Assembly: GCA_022559845.1 (NCBI GenBank)
Contig: CM040125.1
Coordinates: forward strand, 323,771,829-323,835,828
Reading direction: 5' to 3'
Origin: Amorphophallus konjac
Lineage: Eukaryota > Streptophyta > Magnoliopsida > Alismatales > Araceae
DNA length: 64,000 bases
This document shows positions 12,701-21,297 of this stretch, one piece after another. Within the stretch, counting starts at the first letter, position 1. Each line of letters starts with the position of its first letter. The notes beneath the pieces are model-generated. The model made no database searches, was not told the DNA's origin, and worked only from the letters and a program-made list of their open reading frames with translations. The position numbers were made by a program, and so were the translations under genes.

Positions 12701-12901
12701 CGCGTCGTTGGTCTCCACGGAGAATTTCCAGCTTTCGCAGTAGAGGCCATTGCCGTTGCCGTCGCCGTCCACGCTCCGGCCTTCCCGTGGGTCCCCGTGA
12801 AGGAGCTCGAGGAAGGTCTGGGAGCGGGCCGCGGAGGCGAGAAGGGAGACGAGGAAGAAGAAGAAGAGGGCTAACCACGATGGAGACGAGGGGCCTCCCA
12901 T
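1933..12901 (-). CDS. HAD-family (class IIIB, VSP-like) acid phosphatase, three exons
   Basis: Seen: exons 12901-12477, 11942-11733 and 2110-1933 join in frame with GT-AG introns to 813 nt (270 residues plus TAA). The ATG (12901) has A at -3 and G at +4. A signal peptide is plausible: a hydrophobic run from residue ~9 ends near ASAARSQ. HAD motif I is DIDETLL (exon 1), motif II is LLTGRSE (exon 2), motif III Lys lies in VYKSERR and motif IV is GDQWSDL (both exon 3). The protein ends [10 protein letters not shown]. Known: this plant family, related to vegetative storage proteins and acid phosphatases, uses motif-I Asp as nucleophile with Mg2+ to hydrolyse phosphomonoesters. Length is normal for the family. 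Odd: intron 2 (2111-11732) is 9622 bp because hAT and Copia elements sit in it; without them it would be about 1.6 kb. Inference: the protein is secreted or vacuolar. Function is possible if the long intron is spliced. The physiological substrate cannot be told. Confidence 0.9.
2462..2800. other. Intron 2 segment with a poly-G run, no gene
   Basis: Ordinary intronic DNA of the acid phosphatase gene with a homopolymeric G run at about 2466-2480. No coding signal was recognised. It ends at the 8-bp target duplication of the next transposon. Confidence 0.5.
2796..3443. mobile_element. Non-autonomous hAT-like element, 648 bp
   Basis: The ends are inverted repeats: CATGGTTCTCCGACTCGG at 2796-2813, and its complement with one mismatch at 3426-3443. 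It is flanked by a perfect 8-bp target duplication, CATAGAAG (2788-2795 and 3444-3451). CA...TG termini with 8-bp duplications are typical of the hAT superfamily. The interior is GC-rich, with a poly-C run near 2978-2992 and several copies of CGGATCTAATC-type repeats at 3170-3260. It has no transposase. It lies in intron 2 of the acid phosphatase gene. Confidence 0.88.
3672..4337 (+). repeat. 5' LTR of the Copia element
   Basis: Starts TGTCATATGTGG and matches 10373-11032 along its length. TATA box TATAAATA is at 3889-3896. Just upstream is the 15-nt palindrome TATCCGGACCGGATA (3860-3874) and a second, imperfect copy. The true end is uncertain: an ACAACA near 4295 is followed by a PBS-like TATCAGAGA. 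Because the 3' LTR continues past that point, I place the end at the second ACA (4337). Confidence 0.82.
4343..4354 (+). promoter_or_regulatory. Primer-binding site (initiator tRNA-Met type)
   Basis: TGGTACTAGAGC directly after the 5' LTR is a two-base variant of the plant PBS TGGTATCAGAGC. Confidence 0.7.
4384..5140 (+). pseudogene. Copia gag remnant with CCHC zinc knuckle
   Basis: From 4384 the frame reads as a UBN2/gag_pre-like Copia capsid ([19 protein letters not shown], then [20 protein letters not shown]). It stops at 4672 and resumes in other frames at 4847-5083 ([20 protein letters not shown]). A CX2CX4HX4C knuckle (CYEC...GH...C) lies at 5086-5127 in yet another frame. The capsid packages element RNA and the knuckle binds it. 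Several frameshifts and stops make it non-functional. Confidence 0.85.
6304..7365. mobile_element. Non-autonomous hAT element, 1062 bp
   Basis: Termini CATAGTTGTTAAGG and CCTTGACAACTCTG are imperfect inverted repeats, flanked by a perfect 8-bp duplication TTCTCCAC (6296-6303 and 7366-7373). The subterminal region is packed with GCCTAGGCG repeats. A 37-nt near-perfect palindrome lies at 6319-6355, with 18-bp arms around a single A. The centre carries a reverse copy of the multi-hairpin module (6526-6595), CT-rich DNA and an AT-rich tail. No transposase is present. It interrupts the Copia integrase. Confidence 0.9.
6526..6595 (-). other. Multi-hairpin GC-rich module, copy 1 (reverse orientation)
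   Basis: Read on the minus strand it contains GTGCG-CCCT-CGCAC (6593-6580) and CGACCTG-CCCGGT-CAGGTCG (6573-6554), both perfect stems, then GGGGTCAAGGGGGCAGCCTC. It matches the copies at 30578-30671 and 52300-52385 almost base for base, although the surrounding elements are unrelated. The third and fourth hairpins are damaged or absent. Confidence 0.8.
7392..7649. mobile_element. Tourist-like (PIF/Harbinger) MITE, 258 bp
   Basis: Inverted ends GCTCCGCTTTGTTTGGGA and the complement of TCCCAAAACAAAGCGGGGC are flanked by the 3-bp duplication TCA (7389-7391 and 7650-7652). A perfect 18-bp palindrome, ATCTGACTTAAGTCAGAT, lies near 7500-7517. Removing the element restores the Copia integrase reading. 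The 3-bp duplication and G-rich ends suggest PIF/Harbinger; superfamily assignment is moderately sure. Confidence 0.82.
8160..10281 (+). pseudogene. Copia reverse transcriptase-RNase H remnant
   Basis: Reverse transcriptase begins near 8165 ([25 protein letters not shown]), continues through [20 protein letters not shown] at 8460-8525, and has an intact YVDDM active site at about 8731-8745. An imperfect ~40-bp tandem duplication at 8350-8430 breaks the frame. The hAT element 9033-9598 interrupts it before [11 protein letters not shown]. RNase H follows ([41 protein letters not shown]) and ends at 10281. A stop at 10084 and frameshifts inactivate it. Confidence 0.9.
9033..9598. mobile_element. 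Non-autonomous hAT element, 566 bp
   Basis: The termini form a 16-bp perfect inverted repeat, CATAGTTGTCAAGGCG, closely matching the element at 6304-7365. The 8-bp flanks CTGAGGGC (9025-9032) and TCGAGGGC (9599-9606) differ by two bases, so this insertion looks older or its duplication has mutated. The ends are rich in GCCTAGGCG; the middle is AT-rich (9240-9510). No transposase is present. Confidence 0.87.
10373..11043 (+). repeat. 3' LTR of the Copia element
   Basis: Matches the 5' LTR from TGTCATAT to at least 11032. Its TATA box has mutated (TCTAAAAATAG at about 10590 against TCTATAAATAG in the 5' copy). The last ~10 bases are too diverged from the 5' LTR to fix the end exactly. Confidence 0.8.
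11044..11732 (-). other. Remaining part of host intron 2
   Basis: This is the exon-2-proximal part of the acid phosphatase intron, bounded by the Copia 3' LTR and the exon 2 donor at 11732. It is unremarkable and contains no coding sequence I can support. Confidence 0.6.
11733..11942 (-). CDS. Acid phosphatase exon 2
   Basis: This 210-nt exon begins after an AG at 11944-11943 and encodes [14 protein letters not shown], then [13 protein letters not shown] and NWEMLILR. It ends AAG before donor GTGTGT. The phases match exon 1 and exon 3 exactly. Intron 1 (11943-12476, 534 bp) has no visible insertion. Confidence 0.93.
12477..12901 (-). CDS. Acid phosphatase exon 1
   Basis: This 425-nt, GC-rich exon encodes the signal peptide and residues through the catalytic [19 protein letters not shown] region. 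It ends with GG, followed by donor GTAATT (GT at 12476-12475). The split Gly codon is completed by the first base of exon 2. It is far more GC-rich than exons 2 and 3. Confidence 0.93.
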
Positions 12902-13360
12902 CGTGCGCCTTGAAAAGCCGGGGAATTCTCCCTCTCGCTACCCTCTACCTGGCCAAAGATCGCAAGGCGACTTATGGTTTGAGGGTGTTTGGAAAACCGC
13001 CTGGTAGGGGACTGGTCAGTGAGGAGTATGGATAATGACTGTTATGATCGTGGAGGGTTCTCACACCAGGAGAATCCTATCTTGTGAAAAGTGTTGGCCA
13101 ATGAACGACTGAGTCGGAGGGGGAAAATAAATAATTGAAATATACTCATTATACATAGTATTTTAGGACGATGCGTGAAAGAAGTGTAACATTTAAATAG
13201 ACGCAGAATGAAACTAAAAGACAGTGAATAGAATATCAGTGACACAAATAGACAGGGATTTTTATAGTGACTCGACGTTGACTTCAGTTAATCTAACGTC
13301 TAATCCCCAGTAACTACTGTACTTTCACTATCTCTCCCAGTTGAGAATAGTTACACTTGA
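12902..13360 (-). promoter_or_regulatory. Presumed promoter and 5' UTR of the acid phosphatase gene
   Basis: This is the region directly upstream of the ATG at 12901. It is GC-rich for the first ~100 bp and then AT-rich. I do not see a clear TATA box at a canonical distance. No other gene is visible. The assignment rests on position alone. Confidence 0.4.
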
Positions 13361-13890
13361 TTATTTTTTATCAGGTGTTCAGTTCACCACGGACGTTTTC
13401 TCACTAAAACTCCTGTTGATTTCCAAGTACACCCAAATCACAAGATACTGACATCTTACAGGTCACATGATACAGACCTCCTATAAGTCACCCCTATTTT
13501 TGATCAGGTGTTCAGCTCACCACGTGCATTTTCTCAATAGAACCCCAACTGATTTCCAGGTACAGCCAGACCACGTGATACCGACATCCTATAGGGCATA
13601 GGATACCGACCTCTTATAAGTCACCGCTATTTTTGATCAGGTGTTCAGCTCACCACGGGCGTTTTCTCACTAGAACTCCAACTATTTTTGATCAGGTGTT
13701 CAGTCACACCACGGACACTCACTCACTAGAGTCCCATCTATTTTTGATCAAGTGTTCAGCCACACCACGGACACTCACTCACTAGAGTCCTAGCTGATTT
13801 TGATTAGGTCTCAACCAAACCACAGGATACAGAGCTCCTGCTAGTCCCACAGGATATAGACCTCATGCTGGTCCACTTGCCCTCGAGCAA
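13360..13890. repeat. Tandem repeat array (54-57 bp and 132-135 bp units)
   Basis: The phrase TTTTTGATCAGGTGTTCAG starts units at about 13363, 13495, 13630, 13684 and 13741. Each continues with CACCACGG, then TTTCTCACTAGA or CTCACTCACTAGAG. Long units carry an extra GATTTCCAGG and ATACCGACCTC segment. The array lies between the acid phosphatase promoter and the Gypsy element. Confidence 0.85.
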
Positions 13891-13986
13891 GAGTTTCTCC
13901 TCTCAAGAAGAAGTTAACCATTTTACAAGTGGGGTTTACACAGAGTTTACCTCTTAGATAGGCATAGTGTGTTTAGTTATTCCAGT

Positions 13987-16900
13987 TGTAGTGCCTCAAA
14001 ATTTATATAAATAATTTTTAGATTATTTAAGAATTTTATTAGAAATTATAAAGCTTAAATTGATTATAAGGTCCAAGTATGTTGAATAATTAATCCAGCT
14101 TTGATAACTAAAACCCAAAAGGTTTAAGAACCAAGCCCATTAAATTTGGCCCATATTCTAGAAGATTATTTAGCATATTCACGAATTTTAAGATAAATAT
14201 CATTTTATAGATAATTATGGGGATAAAATAATTAAAGAGTTTGGATTAAGTTGAATTCTGCGCACAGTGGATGTAGTGGTCTATCGTGCGACCGCCACGG
14301 GCACGTAACGCGCCACTATACGACCGTTACGCTCTGTCAGTTCCGTGAAGTGAGGAACAAGTAAAAAGATTAGATTTTTGCTAGTCTATCTCTTAGGGAT
14401 CGAGATGGGAGGACTAGTAAACGTGTTAAGGACTCTCAGAAGTCGATCTAAGCTTTAACAAGGACTCTAGAATCGATCTAATCCACAAAACCCTAGTTAA
14501 AACCTATAAATTGACCCTAGTTTTGACCTGCACGACCCTTACATAGGCTCGCATGGAACTAAGGTAAGGAGATAGTATTGCGGGTAAGTTCTTTAGAACT
14601 TTTTATTCCTTATACATAGGACTAATCTTCTTCAAAATTTCGTGCTAGGAGATCAACTACACAAGGAGTTTGAAGCTTCCAAAGTTGCTGGTTCGACCAT
14701 AGCAACCCAGGAACCTGAACGAAAGTCTACTAAAGATCAGGAGATTAGAGCACCAAAACGAGGTAATTAGCCTAAGTGTCTTTAGAACTTTCTGTTCCCC
14801 TTAGTTTCACCTTCTTACCCTCAAAATTTCACATCCTTAGGTCAAGAGGTTGAGGAGTTAGAGCGACGTGAAGTTGTTAAAAAATCACAGGAAGGGAAGA
14901 ACTAGGGCGTGTCTTGCAGTCACAAATTGGAAGTTGAAAGTCCAGTAAAGAGGTAGGTCATCTCATGAATGGCAAGAACATCATGATAGGAGAAAAAGTC
15001 CTCTGGTTTTGTCTGATTTCATGCACTATAGACTATGAATTTCATGTTTTAGTAGAATCATGCATACATACATATCTTTAGCCTTAATTGAAGATAAAAG
15101 ATATTCTCTTGTTAATTTACTATAACTTATGCAGCTAGATGGCTTTTACTTCGTTTTATCATGACTAGAATAGTTAAATCTTTTTAAAGTATGACTTGTT
15201 TCAAAGCATAGTCTTTTATCTTTTATGCTGTCAATAGGACTCTAGCGGCCTATAGTTAGACAGTCAGAGGGACGTAACGGTCTTACGATAAGCCGTCACA
15301 CTCCCTGTTATACTTAAGCTTCTCTGTTATCTCTGACGGCTCCACGATAAACCGTCACAGCACCGTGACGCGCCCATGTTCGACCGTCAAAATAACTGTG
15401 TTCTGTCAACCCGAGACAAAGTTAAAAATAGTCAAACTTACTTATAAATAAGCCTAGTTATATAAGTTTTGACCTATCTTTATGAACCTTGAGTTTATAA
15501 ACTGATTCATGCATGTTTAAAAGCACTTTGAGTTATTTTAAGTACATGTTAACTTCATTGCCAAAACTCTATAGTTTGTATTAAAACATGATTTTTACTG
15601 ATGTATTGACAGAGTTTTATCATGGTTTCACATTGTTACATATTCTTTCTGCCTATAGAGTCAATTTCTCTAAGTACATGGCATATATTCCGATATATGA
15701 CCAGTAGTTTACACTTTTGCACTATAGGAACATACTCTTGAACTTGAGGACCTCTCTATTGGATATTCCTTCCAATGGAGTAGGAAATATAGTTTCAAGG
15801 CCTCCGTAATTCTCCGCGAGCCTAGGATTCCCACTAGGACGCCGAGTTGGTTGTACCACTAAAACCCCCCATTATTTAGAAAGCACTATCGATGTTTTCT
15901 GGTTTTGACTATGTAACGGCCTATTACTCGACCGTCAGGCCCATATAACGGTCTAGTATACAACCGTCACATATACGGAGTCTAATCTATTCTTTCTAGA
16001 TTCAGCCCATTCTAACGGTCCAATACTAAACCGTCACGTTCATGTAACGGCCCATTAATTGACCGTCACAATTCCTGGGTACTTTAACCCAAGGTTTGAC
16101 CTGAGGGTTGATATTTCAGAGTTCCTAGATAGATTATTGATGGTCTAGGACTTGTCATATTATTCAAGATACTTAATTTTAAATGATGAAAGTTAAGTAA
16201 TGTACCGTTATGCTGCCGATTTATTTTTATGGCATAACCTAGTTTAATATGTTTATTGAAATTCTTTAATTCAAATAGAAGCATTCTTATGATGGATTAC
16301 TTTATCTTGAACCTATCATTGAAATTACACATTCTTGGTCATATTGTTTACATGCGTGGAAGTAGCTTGATTTATACTTGAAGATGCGATCGAGCACTGA
16401 TTGTGTTCAAGGCCTCTATGCTAGTCGCCTCGACTGATTGTCGGAAACATACTATTGTAAACCATGGGGTATGATGCTACTGGCGTCGCATTGCGCTGGG
16501 AGTACTTTCTCTATAAATAAGTGAAGATCCACGGCATCGTGAAGTGAAAATCCACGACACGTACATGACTTTCTAGCTTGTTACATGTTATTCCACAGAA
16601 ATTCACGAAGTACTTGCTACTAAGTGAAGAGTACATTCTTGATTGTTACATGACTTTCTATCACAATCTTGTTCATGAAAGGCCATATCATGTTCTTGCT
16701 AAATCATACTTGCTCATTCTATCTTACATGATCATCTTGTACTTTGGTTTAATCGCATGATTTATCGCATTCGCATGATTTTACCTTATTTCTTTAGAGT
16801 TAAAATGCTAATCACTTTAATAGTGCCTTCATGTTGATGCGAAGATACCTACTAGGGCAAGTGTGCTCATTATCTATTTTCTAGTCTTTTCAGGAGATGG

Positions 16901-17253
16901 AAGTGATTCAAATTCGGATTCGAGGTATACAAGTAGTGGGTCCGAGAGCGAATGAAAGTCTTATTAAAATGAGAGTGAGACTTAGGAAAGTCACTATTGC
17001 TTAGATCGAGTCTTTGTAAATTTCCTTTTTCCTTGAGTCTGATGGATTAATGAAGTTTGAAAAGTTATTGTATTAGAATATTTCGCTTATTAATGAAATA
17101 AGTTGGAGTTTGAGTACATTATTGTGCAAATTATATTTTTATGTGTGATTGTCTTGCGCTCTGATCATTCTTACTCACAAGAGGCTTATCATGCCGGCTG
17201 TTCGCGATTCCTCGAGCTAGTCTTCCGCTGTAATAAAGACTCGGGTCGTGACA
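13987..17253 (+). repeat. 5' LTR of the chromovirus (3267 bp)
   Basis: Begins TGTAGTGCCTCAAAA and ends GGGTCGTGACA. A TATA-like CTATAAATTGACC lies at about 14505. Ten inverted-repeat units of roughly 26 bp (ACGGYC ... GACCGT) lie in groups at 14268-14332, 15243-15390 and 15914-16071. It contains no gene. Confidence 0.95.
14268..16071. repeat. Dispersed inverted-repeat units in the LTR (ACGGYC...GACCGT)
   Basis: Units such as GTAACGGCCTATTACTCGAC at 15914 and CTAACGGTCCAATACTAAAC at 16013 end in CCGTCA and can fold into short stems. They start near 14270, 14306, 15243, 15273, 15330, 15364, 15914, 15948, 16013 and 16046, often in pairs 32-35 bp apart. The AACGG core resembles MYB3R/MSA elements. 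A related LTR at 48523-50444 has the same layout with GCGG...CCGC arms. Confidence 0.75.
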
Positions 17254-17260
17254 GTTAAGT

Positions 17261-17272
17261 TGGTATCGGAGC
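17261..17272 (+). promoter_or_regulatory. Primer-binding site (initiator tRNA-Met type)
   Basis: TGGTATCGGAGC, seven bases after the LTR end, is a one-base variant of TGGTATCAGAGC. Confidence 0.85.
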
Positions 17273-17485
17273 CTAAGTCTCAGGACTTAGGAAAAATAGT
17301 CATGTCATAGGATAAGTCTAAGGTTTAAGGACGCCTACCTATGAACTAAGGAAGAAATTTCCTCACCTAAGCGAGAATTGGGTAGAGCCCAGGAAAGGAT
17401 AGTTAATTAGTTTTAAGATTAACCTCTTTCTAATTCTATGAGAATTAACAATTTGTTATTTCTCTCAGGTACCTCATTATTACAA

Positions 17486-18993
17486 ATGGCACATCGCGTA
17501 GATTGGGGTGGCATGTAACAAATGGTTGCCGGCCTTACTTAGGCGTTACAAACTATGGCCCAGGCAGACGCAGGGGCGAGGGCTGGTGACTTGCATCGCA
17601 ATTTTCGGAGCTTAAACCCTCCGCGTTTCTACGGTTCTTCCAACCCAGATGAGGCAGAAAACTAGATAGATGAGATGAATCGTATCTTCGATGTTATCTA
17701 ATGCATGGACCAAGAAAAAGTGCATCTTGCAATATTTCAACTCAATAAAGATGCACCCACATGGTGGAAATCAGTACCTACACCTCCGGCAGATGCACCT
17801 CATACATGGGACTAGTTTTCTTACTCTATTCCGTGCTAAGTACTTTTCTGAGCATGTTAAATAAAGAAAGGCTATGGAGTTTGCCTCTCTTCGTCAGGGA
17901 ATGATGACAGTCGCGGTGTATGAACTTCAATTCTCCAGGCTAGCACCCTATGCATAGTATTTAATCAGTACCGATTTATTAAAGGCTAATCGGTTTATGG
18001 ACGGGTTACGACCTGGTTTCATTCAGCAGCTCGGGACCCAAAACATCCGTACCTATGCAGAGATGGTTCAGCGGGCATATTTATGTGAGAGGACCTTAGA
18101 GAAGGTCAAGAAATTGAAAGGAAAGGGAGAAGAGTCTAGCCGACGATCTGATCGGCGTTATAAGAAGGAGAAATTCAGCATCACGGAACCTCATAAAAGC
18201 CGTGATAATAAGAAAAGATCCAGGAGTGGGAACGGTGGAAGTTCCCAGAAGAACAAGAAAGTCAAGGAGGAGAAGGAGCAAGTCATGGCGGCTTGCACAT
18301 TTTGCGAGAAGTTTGGCCATTCGGCTGAAGAATGTTGGAAGCGCCTTGGTGCTTGTCTACGTTGTGGAAACAGGGAGCATCGTATGCCAGATTGCCCTCT
18401 TATGAAGGATCAATCGTCTGGTGGAGGACGTAAGAGGCAAGCTCGCCTCAATGCTGTTCTAGAAGAAGAAGAAGCACCCAAGGAAGGTGGACTTATGGAA
18501 GGTACCCTTTAAATTTATTCTCATCCTGCATTTGTGCTATTTGATACTGGTGCCTCTCATTCTTTTATCTCTACTACTTTTACAAAAACATTACCAATTG
18601 CATCAGTTCCCTTACCTTCAGATCTTGCTATTACTACACCTTTAGGTTCTGGAACTAAGCTTACCGAGTATTATCCTAATAGAGAGGTAATAGTAGAAGG
18701 TCACAATCTCCCCGCAAACTTAGTATGCCTTGACATGACAGGTTATGATGCCATCTTAGAGGTAGATTGGCTTATAGATCATGATGCTGATATTAGCTGC
18801 CGAAATATGATTATATCCTTTCGAAAACCTGGTCTTCCAAGATTTTCTTTCCTTGGCATCAAGTATAGGAAACATCCCACTATCATATCCTCTCTTCATG
18901 CTTGCAAACTTATCTCGCAAGGATGTGAAGCTTTTCTTACTTCTATCATTGTTACCGAGTCCAAGGAAATCATCATAACAGACATCCCTATTG
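17486..18993 (+). pseudogene. Gypsy gag-protease, stopped repeatedly
   Basis: Starts at ATG 17486. The capsid reads FRSLNPPRFYGSSNPDEAEN and APTWWKSV, then LRPGFIQQLGTQNIRTYAEM. Two tandem CCHC knuckles lie at 18294-18395 (CTFCEKFGHSAEEC and CLRCGNREHRMPDC). The aspartic protease has an intact DTGASHSF (18543 on) and MTGYDAILEVDWL. Stops at Gln or Trp codons and one frameshift near 17820-17830 inactivate the gag. The TAA at 18510 that separates gag from protease is also a Gln-type stop. The frame is cut at 18993 by the solo LTR. Confidence 0.9.
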
Positions 18994-21292
18994 TGATGCG
19001 GGACGGACACGGGAACCGATTCTAAGTGATGCAGACCTCAGACTCTAAATGCGGACATGACCAGCAACATACAACAATGGAGACGCTTTGGCCTGACACT
19101 AAGAGTTCCTATGCGCTATACGTCGCTAACAGAAACGTAAGCTCACTCGTCGTCCCAAGCGAGGGGAAACGCGGATCCGCGCGGTTGAGAAACCGGTAGA
19201 GTCAAGGGTGGTCGACTCACTTCCGTGCTTGGATCGAGCCACGGGACGGGTCACTCTCTCGCTCACAGCGGTGCCATGGACTCACGGGCTAGGTTCCTAT
19301 CGCACTCAACAGCGGCACGCGACCATATACTACCTAAGCAAGTAATTGCCAAGAAGTCGAGATCGTTACCTCCACGCTCCCGGCGTGGGGAAGACAACCC
19401 CGGCCAAGCCTGTATTCTCGGTTAAACAAATACACTACGGTACAAAGATTTGACCCACTCCACGCAGGGAGGTAATAGGTCACATGTGGGGCCCGGGAGT
19501 AGCGGGAATTGGGTTGACGGGCAGCATCTTGATGTCGTTCGTCGACGCCGAAACCCGCGTTTTAATGCTGTCAGGATGGCGCGATCTACGGGTTCATGGG
19601 GACCACGCGCTGCCCTGTCCTCTGGACCTGACGGAGTGGGTCCCACTATGATGGTGACCTCTGGTGGCGCGCTTCCCTGGACGGCGGCCGAGCTGGAACA
19701 CCGATCGGAGGCCGATCGGCTCCGATCTCCAAGTCTTGGAGTTGCTACCCACGGATCTGTTGCTTCTATTTTACCGCGCGCGATCCAGCAAGATATGTTG
19801 CTGCGATCACTCCCGACGTCGGATCAACGCGCAAGAGGTATCGTTGGAAAGCTATTTCGAAGTACTTCGACTCTCTGTGACTCCAGAAACTTCATTGGGA
19901 TCGTGCTTCTGATGGGGGATTTTAGAACTGGACTGATCTCAGTTTCAGATCTGGCCAGGCAGAACTAAAGTTTCCTGAGAGTTGACATTGACCGTAGGGT
20001 AAACCTCTGATTCAGACCTCGAGCTCTTCATAAAAGTTGTATAGGGGAGAGAGAGGATAACGGAAATAATTCTTATGACCAATTTGGTGGAGGTTTGGAT
20101 GGGGAAAGGTATTTTATACTGATGGGTGGTCGGATTTGGATAGAGGCAGACAGAACTGAGTGGAGATCTGAAAGTGATTTTTAGAAAATAGGTGAATGCC
20201 TTTAGAAATTCCACAAAAATTCGTGGATGGAGGGGGTGTTGGACAGAACCTCCAATAAAATTGGGGGCTTAAGCAAAAATCAAGAAGAGGTCCGAAGAGG
20301 GGAAACTCAAAGCTACTATGAATCTGGACTGAAAGCTGGCAGATTTGGATGGAAAGGAAGAACGAAAATGGAAAACTGCAAAATGGAAGCTAGAAGCCCA
20401 ACCAAATTTTCTGGGACGTGGTGAAGACCCCTGGAACTCACCCTAAAAGTTTGGGCTCCAGATGAACTTGTGGCTGAGGGCTAAAAATCCGAGAATGGCC
20501 TGCTGTCACCCGATTGACAGAATACCGACGGAGGCAGTGGCGGTGCAACGGCGGCTCAATGGCGGCGGCGGCGGCAACGATGAACTCCACACCAGATAGA
20601 TGAGGCTTCTCACCTCAGAACACAGCCTTCCCAGCTGCAAGAAGAAGAGAGGAGAGAGAGAGGGCGGCGGCCCTTGCTTGGATCCAACATAAATCAGATT
20701 TTCATATGCATTAATTCCACTCAAAATAGAAATACAAGGTATTTATGAGAAATGACAAAAGACACTAATTAACCCTAGATCTAGGGTTGGGGAGGGTAAA
20801 AGAGGGAGTCCACATTTTTATTCTCCCATGTGATTTGGAATCAAATAAAATAAAAATTCAAACCTAATATAATATACTAAATGGGGGGCGCCCCCTTGAC
20901 TAGAATGCCTCCTTCTTGGACTTTGTTAACCTCTTGTCCCCCCCTTGGTCCACTCTTCTAGAAGCCCACTATTGGAAGGTTGAATGACCCCACACGGGCC
21001 CTAGAGATGAGGTGGATCAATGGAGAAGAGGTAGGGGGCCCGCGGGACCCGGGTGATCCCAAATTACAAATAAACCCTCATTACAATATGTATTACAATT
21101 CGAATAAAAATCAATAAACACACATGACACACAAATAAAGTCTCAATAAATACTATAAATATCGAGACTCAAGGGGGAGTCTCCAGGCTGTCTCCGAGCC
21201 AGACAGAAGCCGATGTAGCCTGAGTGGTGCTCCTCGTACGGTACCGACGGCTCGCCGGTTCATGCTTCTCGCTTGCTCTGGTGTCCGCACCA
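18994..21292 (-). mobile_element. Solo LTR (TR-GAG family relative), 2.3 kb
   Basis: Bounded by a 5-bp duplication TATTG (18989-18993 and 21293-21297), with TG...CA ends. On the minus strand its 3' end reads GTCCCGCATCA, matching the LTR ends of the element at 52570-59054, and many internal blocks match in reverse. No primer-binding site, gag or second LTR is present, so it is a solo LTR. It cuts the chromovirus between protease and reverse transcriptase. Confidence 0.87.
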
Positions 21293-21297
21293 TATTG

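Noticed and set aside
12452..12874. Plus-strand 140-codon frame
   Set aside because: It is the antisense of the GC-rich acid phosphatase exon 1.
14268..16071. CRISPR-like array
   Set aside because: The units are imperfect inverted repeats at irregular spacing in a plant LTR, with no equal spacers or cas genes.
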